Positions 27,449-36,600 of a stretch of 39,496 nucleotides of DNA are shown one piece after another. Under the pieces are notes generated by a model, which saw only the letters and a list, made by a program, of their open reading frames with translations, was not told the origin of the DNA and did no database searches. Made by a program: the position numbers and the translations under genes. How positions within the stretch are numbered: the first letter of the stretch is position 1; every line of letters begins with the position of its first letter. Source of the stretch: OLB6 sp964525565 (GTDB taxonomy: Bacteria > Bacteroidota > Ignavibacteria > Kapaibacteriales > Kapaibacteriaceae); assembly GCA_964525565.1 (NCBI GenBank), contig CAZGHI010000021.1, positions 1-39,496 on the forward strand, written 5' to 3'.

Positions 27449-27832
27449 TTATTTACCGGGCGTTTCTGTTTCTGACACTTCTGCTTTCACTGTGCCGTGT
27501 GTTTCAGTTACCGACGATGGTTTTGCCATCTTCTTTGAACAGCACGAAGCTTTACTATCCATATTGCTCATCCCTGCGTGAATCACCGGCGTGGATGTTG
27601 TTTTTTGCACTGCCTTGGTTGCCTTGGAAGCGCAACATCCCGATACACTTTTTTGCGACGTAGCACAGCTACCCTTCACGTCGGAGGTTACAGTAGCTGT
27701 TGCCGAAGCACTTTCGTTTGCACCTTTCGAAGCCGCAGTTTTTTTATGCTCGTCACAGCGAATGGCACACACCACGTTGGTAGTACACAACGTGAGTGCT
27801 AGTATCAGTGAACCGATGAGACGGTAGTTCAT
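27449..27832 (-). CDS. small Cys/His/Met-rich secreted protein
   Basis: 127 aa. Signal peptide MNYRLIGSLILALTLCTTNVVCA. The mature protein is low-complexity (Ala, Ser, Thr, Lys) with C26 and H29, C56, the CC pair C66-C67, H85, M88, M91, and the CC pair C97-C98 followed by M102. Such Cys/His/Met clusters suggest binding of soft metals such as copper, silver or cadmium, but no named family is recognised. An AGGAGA-type ribosome binding site precedes the ATG. It is the first gene of the operon with the GldM-like gene, which begins 48 bp further on. The link to the envelope machine is by position only. Confidence 0.6.
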   Translation of the reverse strand: MNYRLIGSLILALTLCTTNVVCAIRCDEHKKTAASKGANESASATATVTSDVKGSCATSQKSVSGCCASKATKAVQKTTSTPVIHAGMSNMDSKASCCSKKMAKPSSVTETHGTVKAEVSETETPGK

Positions 27833-27947
27833 ATAGTTTCTCCTATGCTCGTATGGCCTTAGGGGTTACGCAATTTTCCACATAGGGGCGAAAAATATGC
27901 CTTCTGTACCTGTTATCCAAGTCCGTGCCTAATTCTGGAACAGAAAA

Positions 27948-27974
27948 CCGGCTGTGTTTTTGTTACACAGCCGG
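27948..27974 (-). terminator. intrinsic terminator after nrdJ
   Basis: A perfect 10 bp stem (CCGGCTGTGT at 27948-27957, ACACAGCCGG at 27965-27974) with a 7-base loop. Reading on the minus strand, TTTTCTGTTC follows the stem, so it would end the nrdJ transcript. The plus strand side is also T-rich, so it may work both ways. Confidence 0.8.
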
Positions 27975-28015
27975 CGGTTTTGTGTTTTTTGCCCTGCAAA
28001 ACAGGTTCATTCAAC

Positions 28016-31000
28016 TTATGAACAACCAGTAGTATGGCCACAGTCAGTGCATACCAGGCAGGAGCCGTTTATCTTAACATGCATACTTCCGCATTTGCCG
28101 CATGCTTCACCCGTAAAGCCAAGTTCTATTGCTATTTTCCGTACGTCAACCTGTAGGTCGGCTTTACCGTCGCTGCTTTGCGGACCATTGGATCCAACCA
28201 CGATTGGTGGGGTAAAGGTACCGTCCTCCGCCACGGGACGTGCTCCATCGGGCAAACCTGATTTTTCGGGTAGTTTACTTTTTGGGGTTGCAACCTCGTC
28301 CACTGCCTTTACGTGAACAAAGTCTGTGCGGTTCAGGTAATCGTAGCCTAGGGTGCGGAAAACGTAGTCCAGGATGCTTGTGGCGTTTTTAATCGCTTCG
28401 TGTCCTTCCACAAAACCAGCAGGCTCAAATCGAGTAAAGGTAAAGGTATCAACCAGCTCATCCAACGGAACACCGTATTGCAGCGCTTTCGACGCCAGAA
28501 CAGCGAAGCAATTCATCAGCCCTTTAAATGACGCTCCTTCTTTGTACATATCAATAAAGATCTCGCCAAGCTGACCATCGTCGAATTCGCCGGTACGTAG
28601 GTACACTTTATGTCCGCCTACTGTGGCCTCGCGCACGTATCCGTGCCGTCTCTTTGGCAGCCGACGGCGTTCTGCGCGATGATACACGCGCTCGCGGATT
28701 ACTTCGTACACCTCTTTGGGTCCTTTTGTCTCGTCGAGCGTGTCTTCATCGCCCAGCATTACAATTTCGTCGTAGTTATCAGCCGAGGCATTGAGCGGCT
28801 GGCTCATCTTTGAGCCATCGCGGTACAGCGCAATAGCCTTTACCATCTGCTTCCAGCTTTCAATGTGCACTTCTTCCACTTGGTTCACGGTGGCCTCACC
28901 CGGCATATTGATGGTTTTGGAGATGGCACCGGAGATAAAGGGTTGAGCGGCTGACATCATGCGAACGTGTGCCATATAGGGGATATAGCGCTGTCCGGTT
29001 TTACCGCATTTGTTGGCGCAGTCGAATATGGGAAGGTGTTCTTCTTTCAAGCCTGGAGCCCCTTCCACCGTCATCGTTCCGCATACGTAGGTATTGGCTT
29101 GCTCTATTTCGTCTGCTGTAAAGCCTAGACGTGAGAGCATATTAAATCCGGGGTGGTTGATTTCGGTTTGTGTAAAACCGAGTTTCTCGCACAGGGCTGT
29201 TCCAACGGTAAACGGATTAAAGACAAATCGTATATCGAAAGCGGTATCAAGTTGTTTTTCGATATTCTCAAGCACTTCCTCGGTAAATCCTTTTTCGCGA
29301 AGTGAGTTTTTGTTAATAGCCGGGCATCCAACAAGGGTTCCATGCCCTTTGCAGTACTTTTCGATTTCTTCAATTTGTTGTTCAGAGTATCCAAGGCGGT
29401 GAAGGGCAATGCTAACGCTGCGGTTCACGATTTTAAAGTATCCACCACCGGAAAGTTTTTTAAACTTCACAATAGCAAAGTCGGGTTCAATGCCAGTGGT
29501 ATCACAATCCATCACAAGGCCAATGGTACCCGTTGGTGCAATAACGGTAGCCTGCGCATTTCGGTAGCCATATTTCTCGCCAAGTTCCAAGGCTCGGTCC
29601 CATGTTTCACATGCTGCCTTCAGAAGGTCAGGCGGACATGTATTGTGATCAATTCCGCGCGGTGTAATGGTCAGACCTTCGTATTCCTCCTTGCTTACGT
29701 TATATGCTGCACGCCTGTGATTTCTGATTACGCGAAGCATCGCTTCGGCATTGTTCTTATACCTCGGGAACGGCCCAACATCTTTGGCCATTTCGGCTGA
29801 CGTAGCATACGACTCGCCGGTCATGATTGCACTCAACGCACCACAAATGCTTAGTGCTTTGGGAGAGTCGTATGGGATGCCCATCACCATCAGCACCGTA
29901 CCTAGGTTAGCATAGCCTAAACCGAGTGTTCGGTAGTTGTAACTGCGCACGGCCACTTCCTTGGATGGAAACTGTGCCATTAGCACAGAGATTTCCAACA
30001 CAACGGTCCACAGTCGCACAGCATGTTTATAGTCTTCGATGTTAAACGTGCCCGTGGTTTCGTTGTAAAAGTGAGCCAGATTCAGGGATGCCAGATTACA
30101 TGCTGTATCATCGAGGAACATGTATTCCGAGCAAGGGTTGGAGCCGTTGATTCTGCCATCGGCCGGACATGTATGCCACTCGTTGATGGTCGTGTCGAAT
30201 TGCAGTCCCGGGTCAGCACTCTTCCACGATGCAAGGTTGATTTTCTGCCACAAGTCGCGTGCGCGAACTGTTATACGTTTTGTGCTGTCAGTGCGCCACA
30301 CAAGGTCCCATGTGGTGTCGTTCACAACAGCATTCATGAACTCGTTGGTAACACGAACAGTGTTGTTGCTATTCTGACCACTGACAGTAGCATACGCTTC
30401 ACCTTCGTAGTTGGTATCGAAGGTACTAAAGTCTAGTGAAGTAAATCCTTGTGCAACCAAGTCCAGTGTTCTCTTTACTGCATTATAGGGAACACCTCTG
30501 TGAAGGGCGCGACGTATGAGCGTGTCGAGCTTTGGATTCTTCTTTGCTTCTGTACCACCGTTGTGTGCCTCGTCCATAATGGCCTGTAGAAACGTTGCAC
30601 ACACCTTACTCCCTGCAACCAACGAGGCTACTTTTTCCTCTTCGCGCGCCTTCCAGTCAATAAATTTTTCGATATCTGGATGATCGACGTTAACGATTAC
30701 CATCTTAGCGGCACGTCGTGTTGTGCCGCCGCTTTTTATTGCACCGGCGGCACGATCGAAGATTTTCAGAAAGCTCATCAATCCACTGGAAACACCGCCC
30801 CCTGACAACTTCTCGTTTTCGCCACGAAGATTACTAAAGTTAGATCCAGTGCCGCTTCCATATTTAAAGATGCGTGCTTCCCGTGTTGCGAGGTCAAAGA
30901 TTCCTCCCTCGTTCACGAGGTCGTCGCTCACGCTTTGAATAAAACATGCATGAGGTTGAGGATGTGAGTACGCATCCTTCGAGCGAACCAATCGTTGTGT

Positions 31001-31492
31001 ATCAGGGTCAACGTAGTAATGCCCCTGAGACGATCCGGTGATGTCATAAGCCCAGTTAAGACCGGTATTAAACCACTGTGGTGAATTGGGGGCAGCCATC
31101 TGATTCAGAAGCATGTACGCCACTTCGTCGTAGAATGCCTGAGCATCATCGGCACTATCGAAGTATCCATGTTTTTCGCCCCACCATCTCCAACACCCTG
31201 CTAGACGGTGAACTACCTGTTTAGCGGAACGTTCGCGTCCAAGCACTTCTTCACCGGCCTCGTCAACCAGTCGGTTGCCATTTTCATCTACCTGCGGTAC
31301 GCCTGCACGCCGGAAATACTTCTGTGCCAAGATGTCGGTTGCTACCTGCGACCAGCGCTCCGGAACCTCGATGTCTTCCATATCGAAAACCACCGTTCCA
31401 TCCGTATTACGCAGTGTTGACCGCCGCAGAGTGTACGTAAACATGTCGAAAACGTTTACGTTCGCCGATGTAAACCGACGTGAAATGTGCAT
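28016..31492 (-). CDS. nrdJ: vitamin B12-dependent ribonucleotide reductase, class II
   Basis: 1158 aa from the ATG at 31492 (MHISRRFTSANVNVFDMF), supported by GAGG in front; an upstream in-frame Met at 31537 is rejected. It reduces ribonucleotides to deoxyribonucleotides using adenosylcobalamin, independent of oxygen. Visible blocks are NSPQWFNTGL, HACFIQSV, RIFKYGSGTGSNFSNLRGENEKLSGGG, GGTTRRAAKMVIVN, NPCSEYMFLDDTACNLASLNL, APTGTIGLVMDCDTTGIEPDFA and FKGLMNCFAVLASKALQYGVP. These include the N-C-S-E radical/active-site block. The C-terminus is a Cys4-type zinc finger (CGKCG...CLVCTDCG) common in this NrdJ subtype, with the last Cys (TTGCS) as a likely redox shuttle. Length is in the usual range. 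No class I genes in the window. Confidence 0.95.
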   Translation of the reverse strand: MHISRRFTSANVNVFDMFTYTLRRSTLRNTDGTVVFDMEDIEVPERWSQVATDILAQKYFRRAGVPQVDENGNRLVDEAGEEVLGRERSAKQVVHRLAGCWRWWGEKHGYFDSADDAQAFYDEVAYMLLNQMAAPNSPQWFNTGLNWAYDITGSSQGHYYVDPDTQRLVRSKDAYSHPQPHACFIQSVSDDLVNEGGIFDLATREARIFKYGSGTGSNFSNLRGENEKLSGGGVSSGLMSFLKIFDRAAGAIKSGGTTRRAAKMVIVNVDHPDIEKFIDWKAREEEKVASLVAGSKVCATFLQAIMDEAHNGGTEAKKNPKLDTLIRRALHRGVPYNAVKRTLDLVAQGFTSLDFSTFDTNYEGEAYATVSGQNSNNTVRVTNEFMNAVVNDTTWDLVWRTDSTKRITVRARDLWQKINLASWKSADPGLQFDTTINEWHTCPADGRINGSNPCSEYMFLDDTACNLASLNLAHFYNETTGTFNIEDYKHAVRLWTVVLEISVLMAQFPSKEVAVRSYNYRTLGLGYANLGTVLMVMGIPYDSPKALSICGALSAIMTGESYATSAEMAKDVGPFPRYKNNAEAMLRVIRNHRRAAYNVSKEEYEGLTITPRGIDHNTCPPDLLKAACETWDRALELGEKYGYRNAQATVIAPTGTIGLVMDCDTTGIEPDFAIVKFKKLSGGGYFKIVNRSVSIALHRLGYSEQQIEEIEKYCKGHGTLVGCPAINKNSLREKGFTEEVLENIEKQLDTAFDIRFVFNPFTVGTALCEKLGFTQTEINHPGFNMLSRLGFTADEIEQANTYVCGTMTVEGAPGLKEEHLPIFDCANKCGKTGQRYIPYMAHVRMMSAAQPFISGAISKTINMPGEATVNQVEEVHIESWKQMVKAIALYRDGSKMSQPLNASADNYDEIVMLGDEDTLDETKGPKEVYEVIRERVYHRAERRRLPKRRHGYVREATVGGHKVYLRTGEFDDGQLGEIFIDMYKEGASFKGLMNCFAVLASKALQYGVPLDELVDTFTFTRFEPAGFVEGHEAIKNATSILDYVFRTLGYDYLNRTDFVHVKAVDEVATPKSKLPEKSGLPDGARPVAEDGTFTPPIVVGSNGPQSSDGKADLQVDVRKIAIELGFTGEACGKCGSMHVKINGSCLVCTDCGHTTGCS

Positions 31493-31758
31493 ACCTACCT
31501 CATGTGTTGTACGTGAACCAGATGGTGAAAACAGCACTGGCGATCACCGTACCCAACATCTATGAAAGAAGACGCTTCCGCAGCGGTTCAGTATTCACAC
31601 CGTCCGCCCATAGATATTCGGTACAGAGATCGTCTTGCCCCCCGCTGTCAAAGACAACGGTTCACAAATTAGCTGATGGGCAATGGCGTACAAATCGCAA
31701 ACGGTTGGTGTGGATAAAAAAGGGTAATGTTACGTTTCTGTTCCTCCAAATTGCATAA
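31493..31758. other. divergent nrdJ/PAP2 intergenic region
   Basis: 266 bp with no gene. It must hold the promoters of nrdJ (minus) and the PAP2 gene (plus). A short inverted repeat TGTC-AAA-GACA at 31646-31656 is the only operator-like element I see. I do not see the hallmark boxes of a cobalamin riboswitch, and no clear NrdR box. Confidence 0.5.
31494..31501 (-). promoter_or_regulatory. ribosome binding site that fixes the nrdJ start
   Basis: On the minus strand, GAGGTAGG ends just before the ATG at 31492 (GAGGTAGGT-ATG). This supports MHISRR as the true start, not the frame's earlier Met at 31537. Confidence 0.6.
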
Positions 31759-32328
31759 ATGGTACTTGGCATCCCGGATTTGATTACTGCTCTGCAAGCT
31801 GCTGACAAGTGGCTCTTTACTGCAATCCATGGATTGTCGGGCACGTGGTTGGACGCCGTTGCCATTGTAATTACAAGTTCAAAGTATTGGCGTCCGGTTT
31901 GGATTGTTGGTGGAATTTGGCTTCTGTGGAAGGGTGGTGCAAAGGGGCGATGGTGTTTGGCAACGGCTGTTGCCTGCGTTGTTGTGCTCGATCCTTTGAG
32001 CAACTACCTGATAAAAGAAACTTTGGGTAGGCTTCGCCCTTTCGATGTGTTGGAGTTCGTCCACCCGCTAGTATCAGCAGGTGGTGGCAGCTTTCCGTCG
32101 AACCACGCTGTTAACAATGCGGCGGCGGCTGTTGTCTTCAGTTCCTATTACCCAAGGCTTCGATGGTTATGGTTCAGTATTGCAGCAATTATCGCACTCT
32201 CGCGTGTGTATTGTGGTGTTCACTGGCCGTCTGATATCCTTGCCGGCTTTACTCTGGGTATGGCCGGCGGATATGGAGCCGTGTTTCTCACACGTCGGTT
32301 CTGGAGCACACCTCATCGGCAGCCCTGA
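31759..32328 (+). CDS. PAP2 superfamily membrane phosphatase
   Basis: 189 aa with about five or six transmembrane helices. All three catalytic motifs of phosphatidic acid phosphatase type 2 are visible: KETLGRLRP (K-x6-RP), FPSNHA (PSGH variant with Asn) and SRVYCGVHWPSDILAG (SR-x5-H-x3-D). The His of the second and third motifs form the nucleophile and acid. Substrates in the family include phosphatidate and undecaprenyl pyrophosphate; I cannot tell which from sequence. The 3' end overlaps the hpnE stop region by 41 bp on the opposite strand, so the two are convergent. Gly to Asn in motif 2 is seen in other members and does not imply inactivity. Confidence 0.88.
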   Translation: MVLGIPDLITALQAADKWLFTAIHGLSGTWLDAVAIVITSSKYWRPVWIVGGIWLLWKGGAKGRWCLATAVACVVVLDPLSNYLIKETLGRLRPFDVLEFVHPLVSAGGGSFPSNHAVNNAAAAVVFSSYYPRLRWLWFSIAAIIALSRVYCGVHWPSDILAGFTLGMAGGYGAVFLTRRFWSTPHRQP

Positions 32329-33631
32329 TTCCGCTCCGTGCTGCGGCTTCAATTGTTGCGGGCAGTCCGGGAACGGTCCAGTCACCGGCAACGGCAATGT
32401 TCGTTGCTCCAAAGCGTGCTTCCCGATCGTATGGCTGTAGCATGCCACTGCCCCAATACCGTTGGCGTTCTTGTTCTAGTTCAGGAGTAATAAGCGGAGT
32501 AGCCAGTTTCTCTTTAATCACCTGTGCATGTAAGCGTTGTGCACGTGATCGTGCGGGAAACAACCGACGTAATTCGGCATCGCACCTCTCTACGATTGCT
32601 TCTGCACTCTCTGCAACCTCGGCCGAGGCTGCACTAACGGTAAGCGCTACTAAGCCGGGATGAATGCGTTGCTTGTTGAATACCCACTGCACCGTTGTAC
32701 CTAATGCTGCTGTGAAATCGGTGTCGAGCCACTGAACATCATACCATAGGTACACACTTATAATCGGACTATATTCCGAACGTGGTGGCAGTTCTGCGGC
32801 AACATCACTTTCAGCAAGGAGTCGCTCCAAGGAACGCTGTGGAACAGCACAAACAACGGCATCAACCTGTAATACATCTCCATTTGTAAGCTTCACACTG
32901 TGTACACGGTTGCCTTCTCTATTCATCGAAACAGCACCGGTAGAAAGGTGTATTCTTCCATTGCGCTGCATAAGCCATTCGGGTAATGAATTAACAAGAT
33001 TACTAAGTCCGGTTGTCGGAATCCATAGTCCCGAAGCACCACGATTGCCCATAAATGCAAGGCGCATCACATTCACAAGCAACGAGGCCGGGGCTTTGTG
33101 AAGTGGTGCATTAAGGGTTGCTAGAACAAGGGGCTCCCAGAAACGGACGATGGCATCGTGCGGTTGGTTCTCCCTTGCTAACAACTGTTCACACGACAAT
33201 CCGTGCACGGCAATACGTTTACCAGACAAGCGAACTGCCAAGCGAAGGCACAAAATCCGCGATGCCGGACGCAATCCTCGCAAACGCAATAAGCCTATTG
33301 CTACTCCCAGCTTTCCGGGGAGTGCAGAAGCATCGAGGACATCCCCTGTACCGCCGTCCGCATCTGCAAAAGCAACACGCAGTGCCTGCTGCTTGTGTAG
33401 CAAATGAAATGTACCGAGATTCTCCATCACATATTGTGCAGCCGCATACGCTCCCATCATCACATGCTGGCCATTATCAATCTCAACGTTTGTTTGTTTA
33501 TCAACAAACGATCGTGCCCTTCCTCCCAGATATGGGCGCTCCTCTACGAGTGTTACCTGCCACCCGTTGGTTACAGCACGTATTGCCGCTGCAATTCCTG
33601 CCCAACCGCCTCCTATTACTACTGCTTGCAT
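32288..33631 (-). CDS. hpnE: hydroxysqualene dehydroxylase (squalene-associated FAD-dependent desaturase)
   Basis: 447 aa. The FAD-binding Rossmann motif VVIGGGWAGIAAAIRA is at residues 4-19, with EERPYLGGRARSF. The HpnE signature blocks are EIDNGQHVMMGAY, FWEPLVLATLNAPLHKAPASLL and AGDWTVPGLPATIEAAARSGIRAA near the C-terminus. In the HpnCDE route, HpnE reduces hydroxysqualene to squalene, the precursor of hopanoids and sterols; carotenoid-type desaturases are related but less similar in these blocks. No hpnC or hpnD, no squalene-hopene cyclase and no other isoprenoid gene lies in the window. It is 8 bp downstream of the giant secreted protein stop (opposite order on the minus strand), so it may be transcribed by read-through from that gene. 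Confidence 0.85.
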   Translation of the reverse strand: MQAVVIGGGWAGIAAAIRAVTNGWQVTLVEERPYLGGRARSFVDKQTNVEIDNGQHVMMGAYAAAQYVMENLGTFHLLHKQQALRVAFADADGGTGDVLDASALPGKLGVAIGLLRLRGLRPASRILCLRLAVRLSGKRIAVHGLSCEQLLARENQPHDAIVRFWEPLVLATLNAPLHKAPASLLVNVMRLAFMGNRGASGLWIPTTGLSNLVNSLPEWLMQRNGRIHLSTGAVSMNREGNRVHSVKLTNGDVLQVDAVVCAVPQRSLERLLAESDVAAELPPRSEYSPIISVYLWYDVQWLDTDFTAALGTTVQWVFNKQRIHPGLVALTVSAASAEVAESAEAIVERCDAELRRLFPARSRAQRLHAQVIKEKLATPLITPELEQERQRYWGSGMLQPYDREARFGATNIAVAGDWTVPGLPATIEAAARSGIRAADEVCSRTDV

Positions 33632-33639
33632 CCGGCAAG

Positions 33640-36600
33640 TTATCGCATGATGTTCACATTAGCTGTATGTGGTAGAACCGTTTCGTTGCCGTGCACATGT
33701 ATCACGTACGACCCTTGTGGCCATGCGCTCACGTTAATCATGTAATCTGTTGCGTTGCCCAGATACTCAGTTGTTTGTACTGCGCCCATCATGTTTAGCA
33801 CAACAAGAGTACGCGGCTGATCTGCTTTTGGCAACAACACAAGTATGCGATCTGTTGCTGGGTTTGGGAAACACTGTATGGTTGCGGTGTGACGCACTTC
33901 TGTGGTGGTTCGCGCCTGCAGGTGTACGATGGTGGCCGGTGCGCTTGCTGCTTTCTCAAAGGCCACTGTGTCCGGGCTGATGTTACGCATCTCGTAGTAC
34001 ACGCAGGGTTCTTCGGCGGTATAGGCAAGCCGTAGCCTATATGTTCGGCCCTGGCCCTCGGCAAGGTATACGGTTTGTTTGCTGCATGCCTGTGTATCGT
34101 GACTGCTAGTATCCTGGGTTTGCGCTGCTTCGGGCAGGCCTACGTCCGAGGGTTCTGGTGTGCAGTTGCTACACACCTCTTCGATGCTAAGCTGCACTCC
34201 GTTGCGCTTCTGTCCGGTAACTGCTGTCTCTATCACGCGCATCGTGCCTACGGTAAAGGGTTCCGATATAAGCTGGGTTGGCCCAAAAGCTGCCCGCCAT
34301 CCCTGTGGTGTGGTATCACTGGTAAAGGCAAGCGCCCGGCCACTCTCCAGAAACACCTCGAGGGCCACATCACCGGTAGCGGTAGAAAAACCCCGTGCTA
34401 CGGCTACGGGCTGCGGACTGTAGTCGAGGTTACTTTCGTTCTCGTGGTCTGTGAGCTTATAAAAGCCTTCTGCCGAAGCCAGTACTCCGGGCACGGAGGC
34501 GTTAGTACGCTGCACTACACGGCGCACCGTTTGCAAACCACCCGGCCAGTCTTCGCGTTGCCGCATGGCTAGGTGCGGCCACGTGCCGCCTTCATACACA
34601 TAGTTAAAATGCAGGGTAGGGCCGGATGGTGGCGCCGGTAACGGTGGAAACGGACGCAGCATAATCTGCTGGGTCTGAATTGCCGTAAACTGCTCGGTAC
34701 CCTGCCACCACGTGGCCTGACCCGCCAAACGGGCATTACGCACATGCTGGTACAGGCTTTTTGCAAGTACGTTGTAGTTGAGCACAATGGCCGAGTCCGA
34801 CAGGTTTCCGCTCTCAATTTTCAGCAATTGGCCGTAGGTATGCAGCGTGGTGTCGTTCTCCCACCCTTCCCAGGTGAGCGAGTCGCGGCGCACGATGCCC
34901 TGCGTTTGCACGGGACTGAACAGCGAGTGCGACCCGCTAAAGGTGGTCCCGGTATACCAATAGTTAAGCGTGCCATTGCTGGTTATCTCCGGGAAGTCAA
35001 AGAACTGCCGGTGCCTGATCTGGCTCCGCTGATGTGGACTAGCTGGCAGGTACTGCTGCCAGGTGATGCTCTCGTGCCCGTAATGATAACTATCATCGTA
35101 GCCGTTGGTAGTGTCGCGGATGAACACCGTCATCGGATCTGTGGTAAGGCTGCGCGTAACAACAGGCAGTTCATTCTCGGCGCTTACCGTGGTGTCGCTC
35201 ATGATGGCTATGCCCGCTGTATTGTTGTATGGTAGCGCTGGCGGACCTCCGGCATAGTTCATACCCTTGAGTTGGGGCAGGTAGTTGGCTATCAGCAGTG
35301 GGTTACCATCGGCACGGACACGCGTATAGCGGATGTGGTTGCCCTCTTGCCATACCACCGAGGCATTCTGTGTATTGAGCCCGATGTTACTGTACACATT
35401 AACCGAAGGGTACTGTGCTGCTGTGTTTGCTTCTATTGTACCGAAAGCCGGACGTGGCAGCTCCATTATTGAACCATTAGCTGGGAAATAGGGGGCAGAT
35501 GCTGTCTTCGTGCCTACGCCAATCCCACGCCCGGATGCGCTCCAGGCATAAAACAAACGGTTGGTGGCCGATGCATTTATCACAGGCGTGCCCCACTGCG
35601 CTAGGTCGGTGAGTGAATCGGCGTCGTGGTTCAGGTTCTTGTAACACACAACAAGAGAACGGCCTCCGGTTTCTAACTGGCCAATGTCCGGATACTCCTG
35701 GTCGGCAAAGGCATTCTCTACGATGTGCATGTAGTTGTTGTACTCCTCTGCCCACTGGTCCTGACAGGCGTATACAACGTGGATGCGTGGATAACCGGCA
35801 GAGTCTTCGCGCACTACGATGCTCGGAAAACCACAGGAGAGGTCCAGCGTTTCGTCGGTGGCTATCGTTGGTCCATACAACAATGGCGATACGCCCGGGA
35901 ACAACCGCGTACTGTCGGTAGCGGTGGTAGCCGGACGGTTTAGGTGCGTCTGCCGGCTTAACCGGTAGCTGGTGGTGTCCCACTGCAGGCCTGCAACACT
36001 AGGCATCTGGTCGCGGTGATAGGCCAGAGAGCGCTTGTAGAACACGGTCCAGACTCCTGCCCGGTCTATGGCTGTATCCTTGGCATGATACACCATGTGA
36101 TACCGGATACTATCGCGGTAGCCCCCTGCTCCATCGGGCACAGGATAGGCTACAAGTTTGTTCTGCGTGTTCAAGGCCAAAAAGCCAGAACCAACAGCAA
36201 TGCTTGCTGGCCGACGCTTTATTGAGAAGAACCGCGTCTCGCCTGGCTTAAAGTCTACGGCCAAATCCGTAGTACCGGCAATCACCGTATCAATGCGCCG
36301 TGTGGAATCCAGCGTGATTTCGCTGATCTCCAAAAGGATGCTTGTGTTTTGGTAGTGCGTGTAGTTGAACGGTATGCTAATGCGCCGAGCACCAAGCTGC
36401 CTATAGGTCCAAGCCGCGTCGCCCGCTGCTAGCGAGTCAAACTCAACCGTGGTATACACGCGAATACTATCGGCATACGCTCCATCAATCACATGCGGGT
36501 CGGTACGCCGGTTAATGACTGCCACGATGCACGAGTCGGTAACCTGGCCAACGCTATCGCGCGTGTCCAAAAGTATAAAATCGTACAAACGCTCTGCATC

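Noticed and set aside
31493..31758. Possible cobalamin riboswitch upstream of nrdJ
   Set aside because: No B12-box type conserved sequence or matching fold could be seen.
32329..33639. Plus-strand open frames opposite hpnE
   Set aside because: They have no family features and lie fully inside the well-supported hpnE gene.
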